A stretch of DNA of 21,466 nucleotides from Oscillospiraceae bacterium (GCA_017646545.1 JAGCMI010000084.1:1-21466); one strand, 5' to 3'; shown: positions 1 through 8,246, counted from the first letter of the stretch. Made by a program: numbers and translations. The notes: a model not told the origin generated them from the sequence alone.

Positions 1-2048
1 GTGGGAGTGATCTCAAACAGCGGGGGCTGACGCTCGAAGTCGATCTTCATCGCATACTTGTTACGGTCTGCAAAAGCATCGCCCACGGGGGGATAGATCA
101 TGTTGGGAGGAGTACCGGGGATGGCTTCCAGCTTTTCCTTGGTATCCAGGTCGGGCATGGAGGACAGCAGAGCCCAGGTGTAGGGGTGACGAGGATCGTA
201 GAACACTTCCTCAGCGGTACCATACTCGATGATCTTACCTGCGTACATAACAGCGATATCGTCAGCCATGTTTGCAACAACGCCCAGGTCGTGGGTGATG
301 AAGATAACGGAAAGGTTACGATGACGCTTCAGGTTGTTGATCAGCTCCAGGATCTGAGCCTGGATGGTAACGTCCAGAGCGGTGGTGGGCTCGTCACAGA
401 TCAGGATCTCGGGGTCAGCGGACAGAGCGATTGCAATAACAACTCTCTGACGCATACCGCCGGAGAACTCGAAGGGATACTGGTAGTAACGGCGGCGAGG
501 CTCGTTGATACCAACTTCTTCCATCAGCTTCAGAGCCTTCTCCTTTGCCATGGAGGGAGTGATCTTATAAACGACCTTGGATGCCTTGTCCTTCATGAAC
601 TCCAGGATCTCAGCGCATCTGGCCTTTGCGTCAAACTCAGCAGCGGGATCCAGAGCCAGCTGGCATCTTTCTTCCATACGGGTAACGATGGAAACGATTT
701 CGTCCTTCAGCTGCTCCAGGTTGTGCAGGGACTTGGGGATAACGCGCCACTCAACCTTGCGGCCTCTCTTCACCAGACGGTCATGCTTAGCGGTCTGCTT
801 TGCAAAGCGGATCTCTTCCTTGGGGTTGTGCTTGACGCCGGCGAAATACTTTTCAACAGCAGCGATAATGCTGGAGCCGAAGGTATAAGCCACATTGTCC
901 TTGTGAACTTCCAGACGGTCAATGCTTGCCTCGACCTGGCTAGCCAGCTCAGCGGCATAACGCAGAGCAGCCTTGCGCTCCAGATCACCGCCGAAGTAGG
1001 CCTTGGCCTCCTGCAGCTTGACCATCAGATTGCGCTTAGCTTCCAGGGACTGCTGATGGGAGTAGGTAACACCCTGCTGCTGCAGAGCGCCGAACTCGCC
1101 CATGAAGTTCTGCTCAAAGTAAGCCTTTGCTTCCTTGTTCAGCTTCTGAATGTCCCACTTTTCCAGCTTCTCCTCGGGGTGCTTCAGGCTGTAGTAGCCG
1201 ACGCTGAAGAAGTCGGGACGCTCCTGTGCCAGCATCTTGCCCAGAACCTTAGACAGTTCCTTGGCAGCCTCCAGAGCAGGAGCAGAAACGGCATTGCTGT
1301 TCTTGTCCTGACGGTAGGTGTTGGCGATTTCCTTGATGCGGTTTGTCACATCGTTGAGCTGAGTTTCATAGGTGGAGCGGAAGAAGGGAGCCTTGATGTT
1401 GTTCACACGGCCCACAAACTCACGCAGAACAGCCTTGACATCCTGCTTCTGATTCTTGCTGGCCAGGAACAGGAACTGCTCCACGCGGCCAAGCAGATCT
1501 TCTGCAGTGGACTCAGCGTTGTTGTAGTTGGACTCACGACGGTTGGCTTCCACGCAGAACTTGTCCAGCTCAGCGCACAGAGCCTTCACGCGGGCCTCAT
1601 TGCTCTTATTTGCAGCAATCATGTTTTCCTGCTGCAGCTTCATAATGGAATCGAACTCTCTGCGGGCATCCTTACGGCTTGCCTTGTTCTTCAGCAGCAT
1701 TGCCTCGGTAATCTGCTTACCGACCTTGACAATGGGGTTCAAGCTGGACAGAGGGTCCTGGAAAATCATGGCGATTTTATCACCACGGATTTTGTGGAAT
1801 TCTTCTTCGCTGATCTTCAGCAGGTCACGGCCGTCATAGATGATCTCACCGGCCTCCGTAATGGAGTTACCGGCCTGGATGCCCAGGATGGCCTTAGAAG
1901 TAACGGATTTACCGGAGCCGGACTCACCAACGATGGCCAGAGTCTTGCCCTTTTCCAGATCAAAATTGATACCGCGGACTGCCTGAACCTTACCATTGCT
2001 GGTGCGGAAGGAGATGCGCAGATCGTTAACATGCAGAATAGACGCCAT
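1..2048 (-). CDS. oppD: Oligopeptide ABC transporter ATPase with very large internal insertion (partial, 3' end outside window)
   Basis: Cytoplasmic ATPase that would power peptide import with the OppB/OppC permeases. About 682 codons are visible in one open frame, against roughly 330 for an ordinary OppD. All nucleotide-binding motifs are intact: Walker A GESGSGKS (41-48), Q-loop MIFQDP (Q97), signature FSGGMRQR (528-535), Walker B ICDEP (D552/E553), H-loop THD (H586). Q-loop and signature are about 430 residues apart instead of about 65. The extra stretch (about 131-495) is charged, rich in A/K/E/Q and looks alpha-helical. It splits the helical subdomain that normally contacts the permease, and normal OppD sequence resumes at KALKLMEEVGI. 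The C-terminal peptide-transporter region is recognisable (PPLFEITP) but lacks the usual cysteines. The ATG overlaps the oppC stop by one base (TAATG), so translation is probably coupled. Only a short C-terminus should be missing. Family assignment is secure; the role of the insert is unknown. Confidence 0.93.
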   Translation of the reverse strand, partial: MASILHVNDLRISFRTSNGKVQAVRGINFDLEKGKTLAIVGESGSGKSVTSKAILGIQAGNSITEAGEIIYDGRDLLKISEEEFHKIRGDKIAMIFQDPLSSLNPIVKVGKQITEAMLLKNKASRKDARREFDSIMKLQQENMIAANKSNEARVKALCAELDKFCVEANRRESNYNNAESTAEDLLGRVEQFLFLASKNQKQDVKAVLREFVGRVNNIKAPFFRSTYETQLNDVTNRIKEIANTYRQDKNSNAVSAPALEAAKELSKVLGKMLAQERPDFFSVGYYSLKHPEEKLEKWDIQKLNKEAKAYFEQNFMGEFGALQQQGVTYSHQQSLEAKRNLMVKLQEAKAYFGGDLERKAALRYAAELASQVEASIDRLEVHKDNVAYTFGSSIIAAVEKYFAGVKHNPKEEIRFAKQTAKHDRLVKRGRKVEWRVIPKSLHNLEQLKDEIVSIVTRMEERCQLALDPAAEFDAKARCAEILEFMKDKASKVVYKITPSMAKEKALKLMEEVGINEPRRRYYQYPFEFSGGMRQRVVIAIALSADPEILICDEPTTALDVTIQAQILELINNLKRHRNLSVIFITHDLGVVANMADDIAVMYAGKIIEYGTAEEVFYDPRHPYTWALLSSMPDLDTKEKLEAIPGTPPNMIYPPVGDAFADRNKYAMKIDFERQPPLFEITP

Positions 2049-3589
2049 TAGTCTTCCACTCCTCTCATAGACGGATTGAAGGCATCACGCAGACCGTTGC
2101 CGAACAGGTTGAAGCAGATCATCAACAGTGCGAAATACACGGAGGGCCACAGCATTGCGTGGGGTGCGGTGGTCATGGATGCCTGGCCGGAGCTCAGCAG
2201 AGTACCCAGGGTGCAGCCGACCATTGCGTTCAGGTCAACGATGCCCAAGTAGGTCAAGCTGGTTTCGGAACCAATGACACCGGGGATAACCAGAGCACAG
2301 CTTGTAATAATTGTGCCCAAACCATTGGGGAATATGTGCTTAAACATCAGACGAGCGTCGGAAGCGCCCAGAGTACGGGCTGCCATGACGAATTCCTGGC
2401 TCTTAAAGCGGTAGAACAGCTTACGAGTCAGTGCTGCCATGCCGATCCAGCCGGTCAGAACGAAGGCAAACAAGAACGCCTCCAAAGCCGATGCTTTACC
2501 GGTAAGCACCAAGTGGAACTGGAACAATGTCGCAACAACGGTGAAAGGAACACCGGACAGGATGTCACTGACGCGGTCCAGAGCCATATCGATGACGCCG
2601 CCGTAATAACCCTGGATAGCGCCGTAAACAGCACCCAGAGACAGGTTGATGGCGGAAACACAAATAGCGAACAGAATGGAGAAGCGAGCGCCCTTACCGA
2701 TGGCGGAGAACAGGTCACGGCCAACGATATCGGTACCAAACAGGTAGGTGGGCTCCATGCCATTTTTGTACTGGTAGTAGTTGTAGTAGCAAACACGGAC
2801 CTTCACAGCACCGGAAACAGCGGTGGAGTAGACATAGCTACCGTCATCGCCTTCGATACGGAGACTGTTGTACTCAGCGCCGGCCTTGTGGGTACGGGTG
2901 GAGTACACGGGAACCAGGTTGCCGTCCTTGTCCAGCTTAGGAGTACCCTTGTTGTCGCACTTGTACCAGACATTGGGCATATCGCTGATGCCATTGATGT
3001 CTTCAGGATCAACATAGGGATAGATAACCTGGATGCCGGTCTCATTCTGCCACTGCTGAACCTTTTCAAACTCTTCGTAAGACATGGTACGGTACATGAC
3101 ACCGGGCTCATAGTAACGGTTGGTTTCGATGGTGTAAGTGGTACGTTCCACTTCCTGACCGCGGTACAGAATGGTTTCCACACGGGTGTCAACAATGCCA
3201 AGCACGGGATCATAGCCGGTTTCTTCGGCAATGCCGCGCCATGCATTCAAGGAATCTTGAGTCTGGCTGGGCAGGGTACGGCTACCGTCCATGATGCCCA
3301 GATTCAGCTTAGCGATTGCGGGAATAAAAGCGGGTGCATTGTAGTAAACACCGTCGGTGTCATCCAGGGTGTAGGGAGAGACAATGGGTGCCAGGAATGC
3401 GTACACCAGCAAGAACAGCAGAACCCATGCAGCAATCACGGAGGACTTGTTCTTACGGAAACGGACAAAGGCATCACCAATGTAGCCACGAGCCTTGGTC
3501 TCCAGTTTGTGGTCACGAAGCTGGGCATCTTTCTGGACAAACTGGAACTGCTCTTGAGAGATAGATTCAACAAATTCCATATTTTTCAT
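2048..3589 (-). CDS. oppC: Oligopeptide ABC transporter permease, OppC type, with large extracytoplasmic insertion
   Basis: Membrane permease that forms the peptide channel with OppB. It is 513 residues, against about 300 for a typical OppC. The N-terminal cytoplasmic part (1-48) is followed by a first membrane helix at about 50-70 ending LAPIVSPY. About 210 residues of soluble, Tyr/Asn/Asp-rich sequence follow before the family landmark FGTDIVGRD (284-292); in ordinary OppC that gap is about 35 residues. The remainder is a standard permease domain with about five helices and the EAA coupling loop (QEFVMAARTLGASDARLMFKH, from about 398). By topology the extra block lies outside the membrane, where it could touch OppA. 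The start overlaps the oppB stop by four bases (ATGA), and the stop overlaps the oppD start by one base. Family identity is secure; function of the insert is inferred. Confidence 0.94.
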   Translation of the reverse strand: MKNMEFVESISQEQFQFVQKDAQLRDHKLETKARGYIGDAFVRFRKNKSSVIAAWVLLFLLVYAFLAPIVSPYTLDDTDGVYYNAPAFIPAIAKLNLGIMDGSRTLPSQTQDSLNAWRGIAEETGYDPVLGIVDTRVETILYRGQEVERTTYTIETNRYYEPGVMYRTMSYEEFEKVQQWQNETGIQVIYPYVDPEDINGISDMPNVWYKCDNKGTPKLDKDGNLVPVYSTRTHKAGAEYNSLRIEGDDGSYVYSTAVSGAVKVRVCYYNYYQYKNGMEPTYLFGTDIVGRDLFSAIGKGARFSILFAICVSAINLSLGAVYGAIQGYYGGVIDMALDRVSDILSGVPFTVVATLFQFHLVLTGKASALEAFLFAFVLTGWIGMAALTRKLFYRFKSQEFVMAARTLGASDARLMFKHIFPNGLGTIITSCALVIPGVIGSETSLTYLGIVDLNAMVGCTLGTLLSSGQASMTTAPHAMLWPSVYFALLMICFNLFGNGLRDAFNPSMRGVED

Positions 3590-4539
3590 TTCTTAGACCC
3601 CATTCTGATACGAGGATCAATAAAGCCGTAGCTGATATCGACCACAAGGCTGGCCGCCAGACCAATGGCGGTATAGAAGCAGGTAGTGAGCATAAAGATG
3701 TTGTAGTCACGGCCGTTGATGGCATTCAGAGTCAAGCCACCGATGCCGGGAACACCGAAAATTCTCTCAATAATCATGGAACCACTCAGAATGCCGATGA
3801 AGGAACCGAAAATGGAGGGCAGAACGACCACCATGCAGTTCTTCATTGCATGACGAATGGTAGCCTGAGCCTTGGTCAGACCCTTGGTGCGGGCCAGCAG
3901 CATGAAGTCGCTGGTCAGAACTTCGGTCAGCTCAGCACGGGTAGTACGGGTAAAGCCAGCGATGGTGCCGAAAGACAGAGACAGCACAGCGGGCAGCATA
4001 CTGACGAACATGGGCCAGGTGAAATATTCTTCACCGGAGTTCATCAGGAAGGGGAACCAGCTCAGCTTATAGCTGAAGAAATACTGAACAAGGAATGCAT
4101 AGACGAAGCTGGGCACGGAAATGGTGACCATCGTCAAAGTAGAAATGCCGTAGTCGATCAAAGAGTTCTTCTTCAGAGCAGCGAAAATACCCAGACCGAT
4201 ACCGACAGGAATAGTCCAAAGAATAGAATAAAGGTTAACGAGCATCGTGGGAGGCATCTTGGTAACAAAGACCTTCACAACCTCCTGGCCGTAGTACAGC
4301 TTTTCACTAACGCCCCAGTTGAAATCGGTAAAAATGTTCTTCAGGAAAATGCCAAATTGCACGAGATAAGGTTTATTATAACCCATAGCTTCCCGGCGAG
4401 CTGCTACGACAGTGGTTTCGGGACGCATGGGGTCCAGAGGAAGCGGCGGCAGCATGCGGACAAGAATAAAGCACATCATTGTGATAATAAAGAACACCAA
4501 CATCATGTACAGTATTCTTTGCAGTGTATATTTGAACAT
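3586..4539 (-). CDS. oppB: Oligopeptide ABC transporter permease, OppB type
   Basis: Inner-membrane permease partner of OppC, 317 residues, which is the normal family length and contrasts with its enlarged neighbours. It opens with the usual helix MFKYTLQRILYMMLVFF (1-17), has about six hydrophobic helices, and carries the EAA loop DFMLLARTKGLTKAQ (211-225) that docks on the ATPase. The C-terminal GVPGIGGLTLNAI and DPRIRMG segments are also typical. An AAAGGAGGG ribosome site sits a few bases before the ATG. The stop overlaps the oppC ATG by four bases. A 278-base gap with several stem-loops separates it from oppA upstream, so the permease genes are probably translated or transcribed less than the binding protein. 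Confidence 0.95.
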   Translation of the reverse strand: MFKYTLQRILYMMLVFFIITMMCFILVRMLPPLPLDPMRPETTVVAARREAMGYNKPYLVQFGIFLKNIFTDFNWGVSEKLYYGQEVVKVFVTKMPPTMLVNLYSILWTIPVGIGLGIFAALKKNSLIDYGISTLTMVTISVPSFVYAFLVQYFFSYKLSWFPFLMNSGEEYFTWPMFVSMLPAVLSLSFGTIAGFTRTTRAELTEVLTSDFMLLARTKGLTKAQATIRHAMKNCMVVVLPSIFGSFIGILSGSMIIERIFGVPGIGGLTLNAINGRDYNIFMLTTCFYTAIGLAASLVVDISYGFIDPRIRMGSKK

Positions 4540-4817
4540 GATAGCCCTCCTTTTGTAGTTTTGTGGGAATTTTCAGGCATTTTTTTGCAAAAATGCCAAC
4601 GACTTGACCGAAGCATGATGGTTTATCAGGAATGGCCAAGCGCATTCCCGAAAATCTGGGCCATTTTTGCCCAAAGTAATGTTCATGGCAAATGGTCACC
4701 AGTGGGCGGGGGGCATTTTCCCTCGCCGCCTGATGACCATATGTGACATAGTCAAATGAACCTGCTAAGCAGGGGCTTTGAAGCCCCTGCCGCAGTATGG
4801 TTAGTTTTGCTTATGAA
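4540..4817 (-). other. oppA-oppB intercistronic region with stem-loops
   Basis: This non-coding spacer holds at least three self-complementary structures. 4771-4792 forms a strong GC stem (GCAGGGGC with GCCCCTGC) just after oppA, without a U-tract. 4692-4740 has outer arms ATGGTCA/TGACCAT enclosing an imperfect GC-rich stem. 4576-4597 has perfect nine-base arms GGCATTTTT/AAAAATGCC. No rho-independent terminator is clear. Such stems between a binding-protein gene and its permease genes commonly protect the upstream mRNA or reduce read-through; that role is inferred here. A 107-codon frame overlaps the spacer and the oppB 5' end but has no coding support. Confidence 0.6.
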
Positions 4818-7400
4818 TTAGTAAGCCAGCTCACCGTTGGGCTGAGAAGCAACATAAGTGTCCCAAGCCTGGTCGTTGTAGTTGTATCTCAGGTAAGCGA
4901 TACCGCCACGACCCATAACGGGGTTGTACTCTTCAACAACATAGAAGGCCTTCTGAGTCAGCAGGAACATGGAGCCGGCCTGAGTCATGGGCAGGTAGTT
5001 GTAGCCCAGCAGGATTTCCTTCTCGATGGCTGCCATGATGGTCAGACGCTCCTCGTAGGTGCCGATGCCGTCGCCGAAGTTGTAGGTCTTGCCATTGACT
5101 TCGATAGCGGTACCGGTCATGCACTGCTGCCACTGCATCAGGTTCATGGTGATGTCCTCACCACGCAGGTTCAGAGTCAGATTGATGGAGGTGGAGTCAA
5201 ACCACTCAGCATCGTACTGGTAGGAGGGGTTGGTGTAAACTTCCATCAGGCCGTAGGGGTCCATAGCGGAACCGTTCCAGCCACCCAGGACGCAGTCGGT
5301 CTGGCCAGCCTTGATGTAGGTGGACCAGTCGTTGCCCAGAGGTGCGGAGGGGACAACGCTGATCTTGCCTTCGAAGCCAGTGCCAGCGGCAGCCTCGTTA
5401 GCGCAATCGCCCAGCCACTTCATGATCTTCTGCATCTTCTCGGAGGGATCAGCAGAAGCGGAGTAGATCATCTCGATCATCTGGTCGGACTTGCCGTCGT
5501 TATTGGTATCGGTAACGTAACCGGCAGCCAGAGCCTCTTCGTAAGCCTTAGCGAACCAGCCCTTAGCAGCAACGGGGTCGTAACCGGTGATGGTTGCAAC
5601 AGCTGCATCCAGGGACTCGTGCTTGGAAGCGTCGATGCCGTAGACATCGCACAGAACCTGCTTAGCCTGATCGGAGTCACGGTAACGAGCACCGGTGTCG
5701 GGATCGTAGATGTAAGCGGTACCAACCAGACCGAAAGCGGGAGACTGAGCGGGGTTGAACTCGGAGCTGTACTCACTACGGTCGTAAGACAGGTTCAGAG
5801 CGCGGTGGAAGGAGTTCAGGGTCATGGTTTCCAGATCGTACTTGGTCTGATCGAAGTCAGCAGCGGCCTCGCGCTCCTTGATCATTTCCATGTTACCGTT
5901 CAGGATCAGGAAGTAGACAGCCTGACCGGGGGTGAAGTGGCAGAACTCAGAGGAACGGTATGCGCCGTAGTCTTCGGTCTGCAGGCCGTAGGTCATCAGC
6001 TGACCCTTCAGGAACATCATCTTAGCGGTAGCAACCTCGGTAACGACAACAGTGTCGATCTCGGTGGACATGTACATGGGGTAGATCTTGCCGTCCACGG
6101 GGTCCATGTAAACATGCTTGCCATCGGAGTAGCCCCACCAGTTCTCGTTCTTCACGAAGTGCATGCCCTTATCCATCTGGTAGTCGGACATGATGTAGGG
6201 ACCGTAGGAAGGAGTGGTCTCAGCGCTGGTGCAGTAGGTGGAGAACCATGCGTCACCCTCCTGCTTCAGGCAGGCGTCGTACACATCGGTCTTAACCAGC
6301 CAGGAGCCGGTCAGGTTGTACAGCAGCTGGAAGCCCTTCAGAGCCTTGTTCAGAACCAGAGTGATCTCGTACTCGCCGGTCTCGTACAGACCAACGCCGT
6401 CGTAGGAGAACTCGGGGAAAACTTCCTGGTAAACCAGGTAGTTGGGCAGATCAGCATCGGTTTCGCCCCAGTTGGGGTTGGTGGTGGTCATGCTGGACAG
6501 CAGAGCCAGGTTCTCGTCGGTGCAGACGATCTTACCTTCCTCGTCCATCAGAGCAACCAGCTTTTCGAAGTTCTCCATGCCGAAGTAACCAGTGCCGTAA
6601 GCATCAGCGTAGTCCTTCAGGGAGTTGCCACCGCACCAGTCGATGGGGTAGTCGAAAGCGATCCAAACGGGCTGGCCGTCAGGAGTGGTGTAAGCGCCGT
6701 CAGCGCCCTTAACCAGGTCAGCAACAGCGTAAGCACCGGAAACGCCGTTATCGGTGATAACAGTCTGGCCAGCGTTAGCATAAGCCTGAGCACCAGCGAT
6801 GCAGAAGCCGCCTTCGTAGTAGCCGCCAGCACGATAGTTCTGCAGCTTGGGATCCAGCAGACGCTTCATGGACTCAACCCAGTCAACAGCCTTGATGGGG
6901 GTGCCATCGTCCCAGCAAGCATCGGGATTCAGCTTGATGATGTAAGCGTAGCCCTCAGTAGCATCAGCGGGGATGCCGAACTCAGGACGAGAAGCCTTAA
7001 TAGTCTCAGTCACGTCGATGGGCATCTCAGCAGCCATCTCGGGGACAATCACGTAGCCCTCGTAGGGATCCTTGCCTTCCAGTGCGTTCAGCTCATCGTT
7101 GAAGATGAAGGTGTACAGACCGGAGGTCAGGAACTCGATGGGATAGCTCTCATCAGAGGTCTCGTAGGTGTGGATGTTCCAGTTAGCAGACAGGGTGCTA
7201 ACATAGTCGGTGTAGGTGTAGTCACCTTCGAAAACGACTACTTCGGGACCGGCGGGCTCGGTGGGATTGGTGCCGGTGGGATTGGTGCCCTCGTTGCCAG
7301 TGGGGTCAGTGCCCTGGGTGGGGTCCTTGGGAGTACAAGCGACAACACTCAGTACCATGACGACAGCCAGCAGCAGAGCCAACAGTTTCTTCATGCTCAT
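4818..7400 (-). CDS. oppA: Peptide-binding lipoprotein, SBP family 5 (OppA-like)
   Basis: Extracellular lipid-anchored receptor that captures oligopeptides and delivers them to OppB/OppC. The N-terminus is a lipoprotein signal peptide (KK at 4-5, hydrophobic 6-20, lipobox VVAC with Cys22), then a Thr/Pro/Gly/Asn-rich tether (about 23-52). The family 5 landmark follows: WDDGTPIKAVDWVESMKRLLDP (about 163-184) resembles the usual WSDGTPVTAEDVVYSWKR pattern. At 860 residues it is about 300 longer than most OppA proteins. GGAGG lies eight bases before the first ATG, which is preferred over the ATG two codons later. A 17-bp-spaced sigma-A promoter lies about 150 bases upstream. Codon use is strongly biased, consistent with high expression. 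A peptide substrate is inferred from the family; the exact ligand is unknown. Confidence 0.93.
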   Translation of the reverse strand: MSMKKLLALLLAVVMVLSVVACTPKDPTQGTDPTGNEGTNPTGTNPTEPAGPEVVVFEGDYTYTDYVSTLSANWNIHTYETSDESYPIEFLTSGLYTFIFNDELNALEGKDPYEGYVIVPEMAAEMPIDVTETIKASRPEFGIPADATEGYAYIIKLNPDACWDDGTPIKAVDWVESMKRLLDPKLQNYRAGGYYEGGFCIAGAQAYANAGQTVITDNGVSGAYAVADLVKGADGAYTTPDGQPVWIAFDYPIDWCGGNSLKDYADAYGTGYFGMENFEKLVALMDEEGKIVCTDENLALLSSMTTTNPNWGETDADLPNYLVYQEVFPEFSYDGVGLYETGEYEITLVLNKALKGFQLLYNLTGSWLVKTDVYDACLKQEGDAWFSTYCTSAETTPSYGPYIMSDYQMDKGMHFVKNENWWGYSDGKHVYMDPVDGKIYPMYMSTEIDTVVVTEVATAKMMFLKGQLMTYGLQTEDYGAYRSSEFCHFTPGQAVYFLILNGNMEMIKEREAAADFDQTKYDLETMTLNSFHRALNLSYDRSEYSSEFNPAQSPAFGLVGTAYIYDPDTGARYRDSDQAKQVLCDVYGIDASKHESLDAAVATITGYDPVAAKGWFAKAYEEALAAGYVTDTNNDGKSDQMIEMIYSASADPSEKMQKIMKWLGDCANEAAAGTGFEGKISVVPSAPLGNDWSTYIKAGQTDCVLGGWNGSAMDPYGLMEVYTNPSYQYDAEWFDSTSINLTLNLRGEDITMNLMQWQQCMTGTAIEVNGKTYNFGDGIGTYEERLTIMAAIEKEILLGYNYLPMTQAGSMFLLTQKAFYVVEEYNPVMGRGGIAYLRYNYNDQAWDTYVASQPNGELAY

Positions 7401-7428
7401 AGGTTTTTCCTCCTAGTTTTATATTCCT

Positions 7429-7441
7429 CCGCCCACGGCGG
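7429..7441 (-). promoter_or_regulatory. Small GC hairpin in the oppA leader
   Basis: CCGCC/GGCGG arms separated by three bases lie about 13 bases upstream of the oppA ribosome site. It is a short stem in an otherwise AT-rich stretch of the 5' leader and could modulate initiation or mRNA stability. It may also be chance. Confidence 0.3.
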
Positions 7442-7549
7442 AAAGAATTTTGTAATCGGTCCGGCAGGCAGATGCCATCACTCCGATTATCCATTTTATG
7501 TGGACACTCGTCGTTTCAGTACAACCGCTCCGCTCGAACTGTGTAACAG

Positions 7550-7578
7550 AGTATAACATAAAGTTACAAGATAATCAA
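7550..7578 (-). promoter_or_regulatory. Sigma-A promoter of the opp operon
   Basis: On the minus strand, TTGATT (7573-7578) and TATACT (7550-7555) are separated by exactly 17 bases. Transcription would start near 7543, giving a leader of about 140 nt before the oppA ATG. No riboswitch was recognised in that leader. Confidence 0.7.
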
Positions 7579-7663
7579 GTGCGAATTTAAGAAAAATTCA
7601 TTTTTGAGGCTGTCCGTAGTACCAAAAGTACCACCGCATTTTCTCATTTTTTAGTCAAAACAT

Positions 7664-7687
7664 CCAAAAACAAGGGCAAGTTCGCCC
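7664..7687 (-). terminator. Weak candidate terminator after the yolD-like gene
   Basis: On the minus strand a GGGC...GCCC stem with a six-base loop is followed by TTGTTTTT. The stem is short and lies 137 bases beyond the stop codon, so the call is tentative. Confidence 0.35.
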
Positions 7688-7736
7688 CCCAAAGGCATTT
7701 TTTAACATTTTGTTCACGACTTACGGAGTTTTGCGA

Positions 7737-7774
7737 TATGCATATTATGCATTTTTTATGCAGTATTTATGCAT
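7737..7774. repeat. Four phased TATGCA(T) repeats
   Basis: TATGCA units start at 7737, 7746, 7757 and 7768. Three are followed by T, giving the palindrome ATGCAT. The 9-11 base spacing puts them on about the same DNA face, about 160 bases upstream of the opp -35. This suggests an operator cluster or a bent-DNA element; no regulator is identified. Confidence 0.5.
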
Positions 7775-7823
7775 TTTGTCACTTTTGTTACTTTTTCGCC
7801 TTAAAAATTCAGCATTCCCCCTA

Positions 7824-8240
7824 TTACCCCTCACTTTCCCCATCTATAAACTGAATAATATTTGAAAATGCGACGACTTCTCCAGTTTCCATCCCGATAA
7901 TTTGCGAGTTTTTGTCGATTTTTATCACTCTTCCGCGGATATCGCAATACCTGCCCCCCGGCTTTTTTCCATCCGGCACAAAAATCCTTAGGCAAACTTC
8001 CGGTTTTTGGGCAATCCGCTGCTTCAGCGCCAGAAGGCGGCGGCTGATGGCCTCCACCTCCCCCTCGTCCAAATATATTTCCCCCTGGGTCTGCCGTGCC
8101 GTTTCCCGGATGACATCCTCATATCCCGTCAAAGCTGCAAAGGGTGCAAACTGGGCCGCCCGCTGGGAAGCTGACATCCGGGGGCGTGTTTCCGACACCG
8201 GATGGGGCAGATGCAGCAGGTGCTCATACTTTTTGTTCAT
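7824..8240 (-). CDS. YolD-like protein, partner of the Y-family polymerase
   Basis: Small soluble protein (138 residues) whose N-terminal half has the conserved clostridial YolD-like signature RAAQFAPFAALTGY (27-40), followed by an ETARQT segment. The C-terminal half is beta-rich, with a KPGGRYCDIRGRVIKID stretch. YolD-like genes are typically paired with UvrX/UmuC-type polymerases and are thought to act with them in SOS mutagenesis, by analogy with UmuD; the biochemical role is not established. The ATG lies six bases after the polymerase stop, with an AGGGGAG site overlapping that junction, so the two form one transcript under the SOS-like promoter. Family assignment is from the motif. Confidence 0.85.
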   Translation of the reverse strand: MNKKYEHLLHLPHPVSETRPRMSASQRAAQFAPFAALTGYEDVIRETARQTQGEIYLDEGEVEAISRRLLALKQRIAQKPEVCLRIFVPDGKKPGGRYCDIRGRVIKIDKNSQIIGMETGEVVAFSNIIQFIDGESEG

Positions 8241-8246
8241 GCTCCC

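Larger units (their letters stand above)
7579..7823. other. AT-rich intergenic region upstream of the opp promoter
   Basis: No gene was found. The region holds a weak minus-strand terminator candidate (GGGC/GCCC stem at 7674-7687 followed by a T-rich run, 7664-7673), which could end the polymerase/YolD transcript. It also holds four TATGCA(T) repeats at 7737-7774, described separately. Confidence 0.5.

Noticed and set aside
550..1660. Possibility that the long OppD is two genes joined by frameshift or misassembly
   Set aside because: A single frame runs through without stops, codon style is uniform, and normal OppD sequence resumes precisely after the insert. An assembly error cannot be fully excluded without reads.
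186..2051. 621-codon plus-strand frame opposite oppD
   Set aside because: Shadow of oppD; the minus strand carries all ABC ATPase motifs in one frame.
2159..3631. 490-codon plus-strand frame opposite oppC/oppB
   Set aside because: Shadow of the permease genes; no domain or start signal.
4376..4699. 107-codon minus-strand frame in the oppA-oppB spacer
   Set aside because: It overlaps the real oppB start in another frame, has no ribosome site, and covers stem-loop structures.
7306..7494. 62-codon leader frame before oppA
   Set aside because: No ribosome site before its ATG and it runs into oppA out of frame; no leader-peptide pattern such as runs of one amino acid.
4797..7556. 919-codon open frame on the plus strand opposite oppA
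   Set aside because: It mirrors oppA codon for codon. The biased codon use of oppA avoids TTA, CTA and TCA, which leaves the opposite strand free of stops. The translation is low-complexity (V/G/Q/L/H) with no family motif and no ribosome site.
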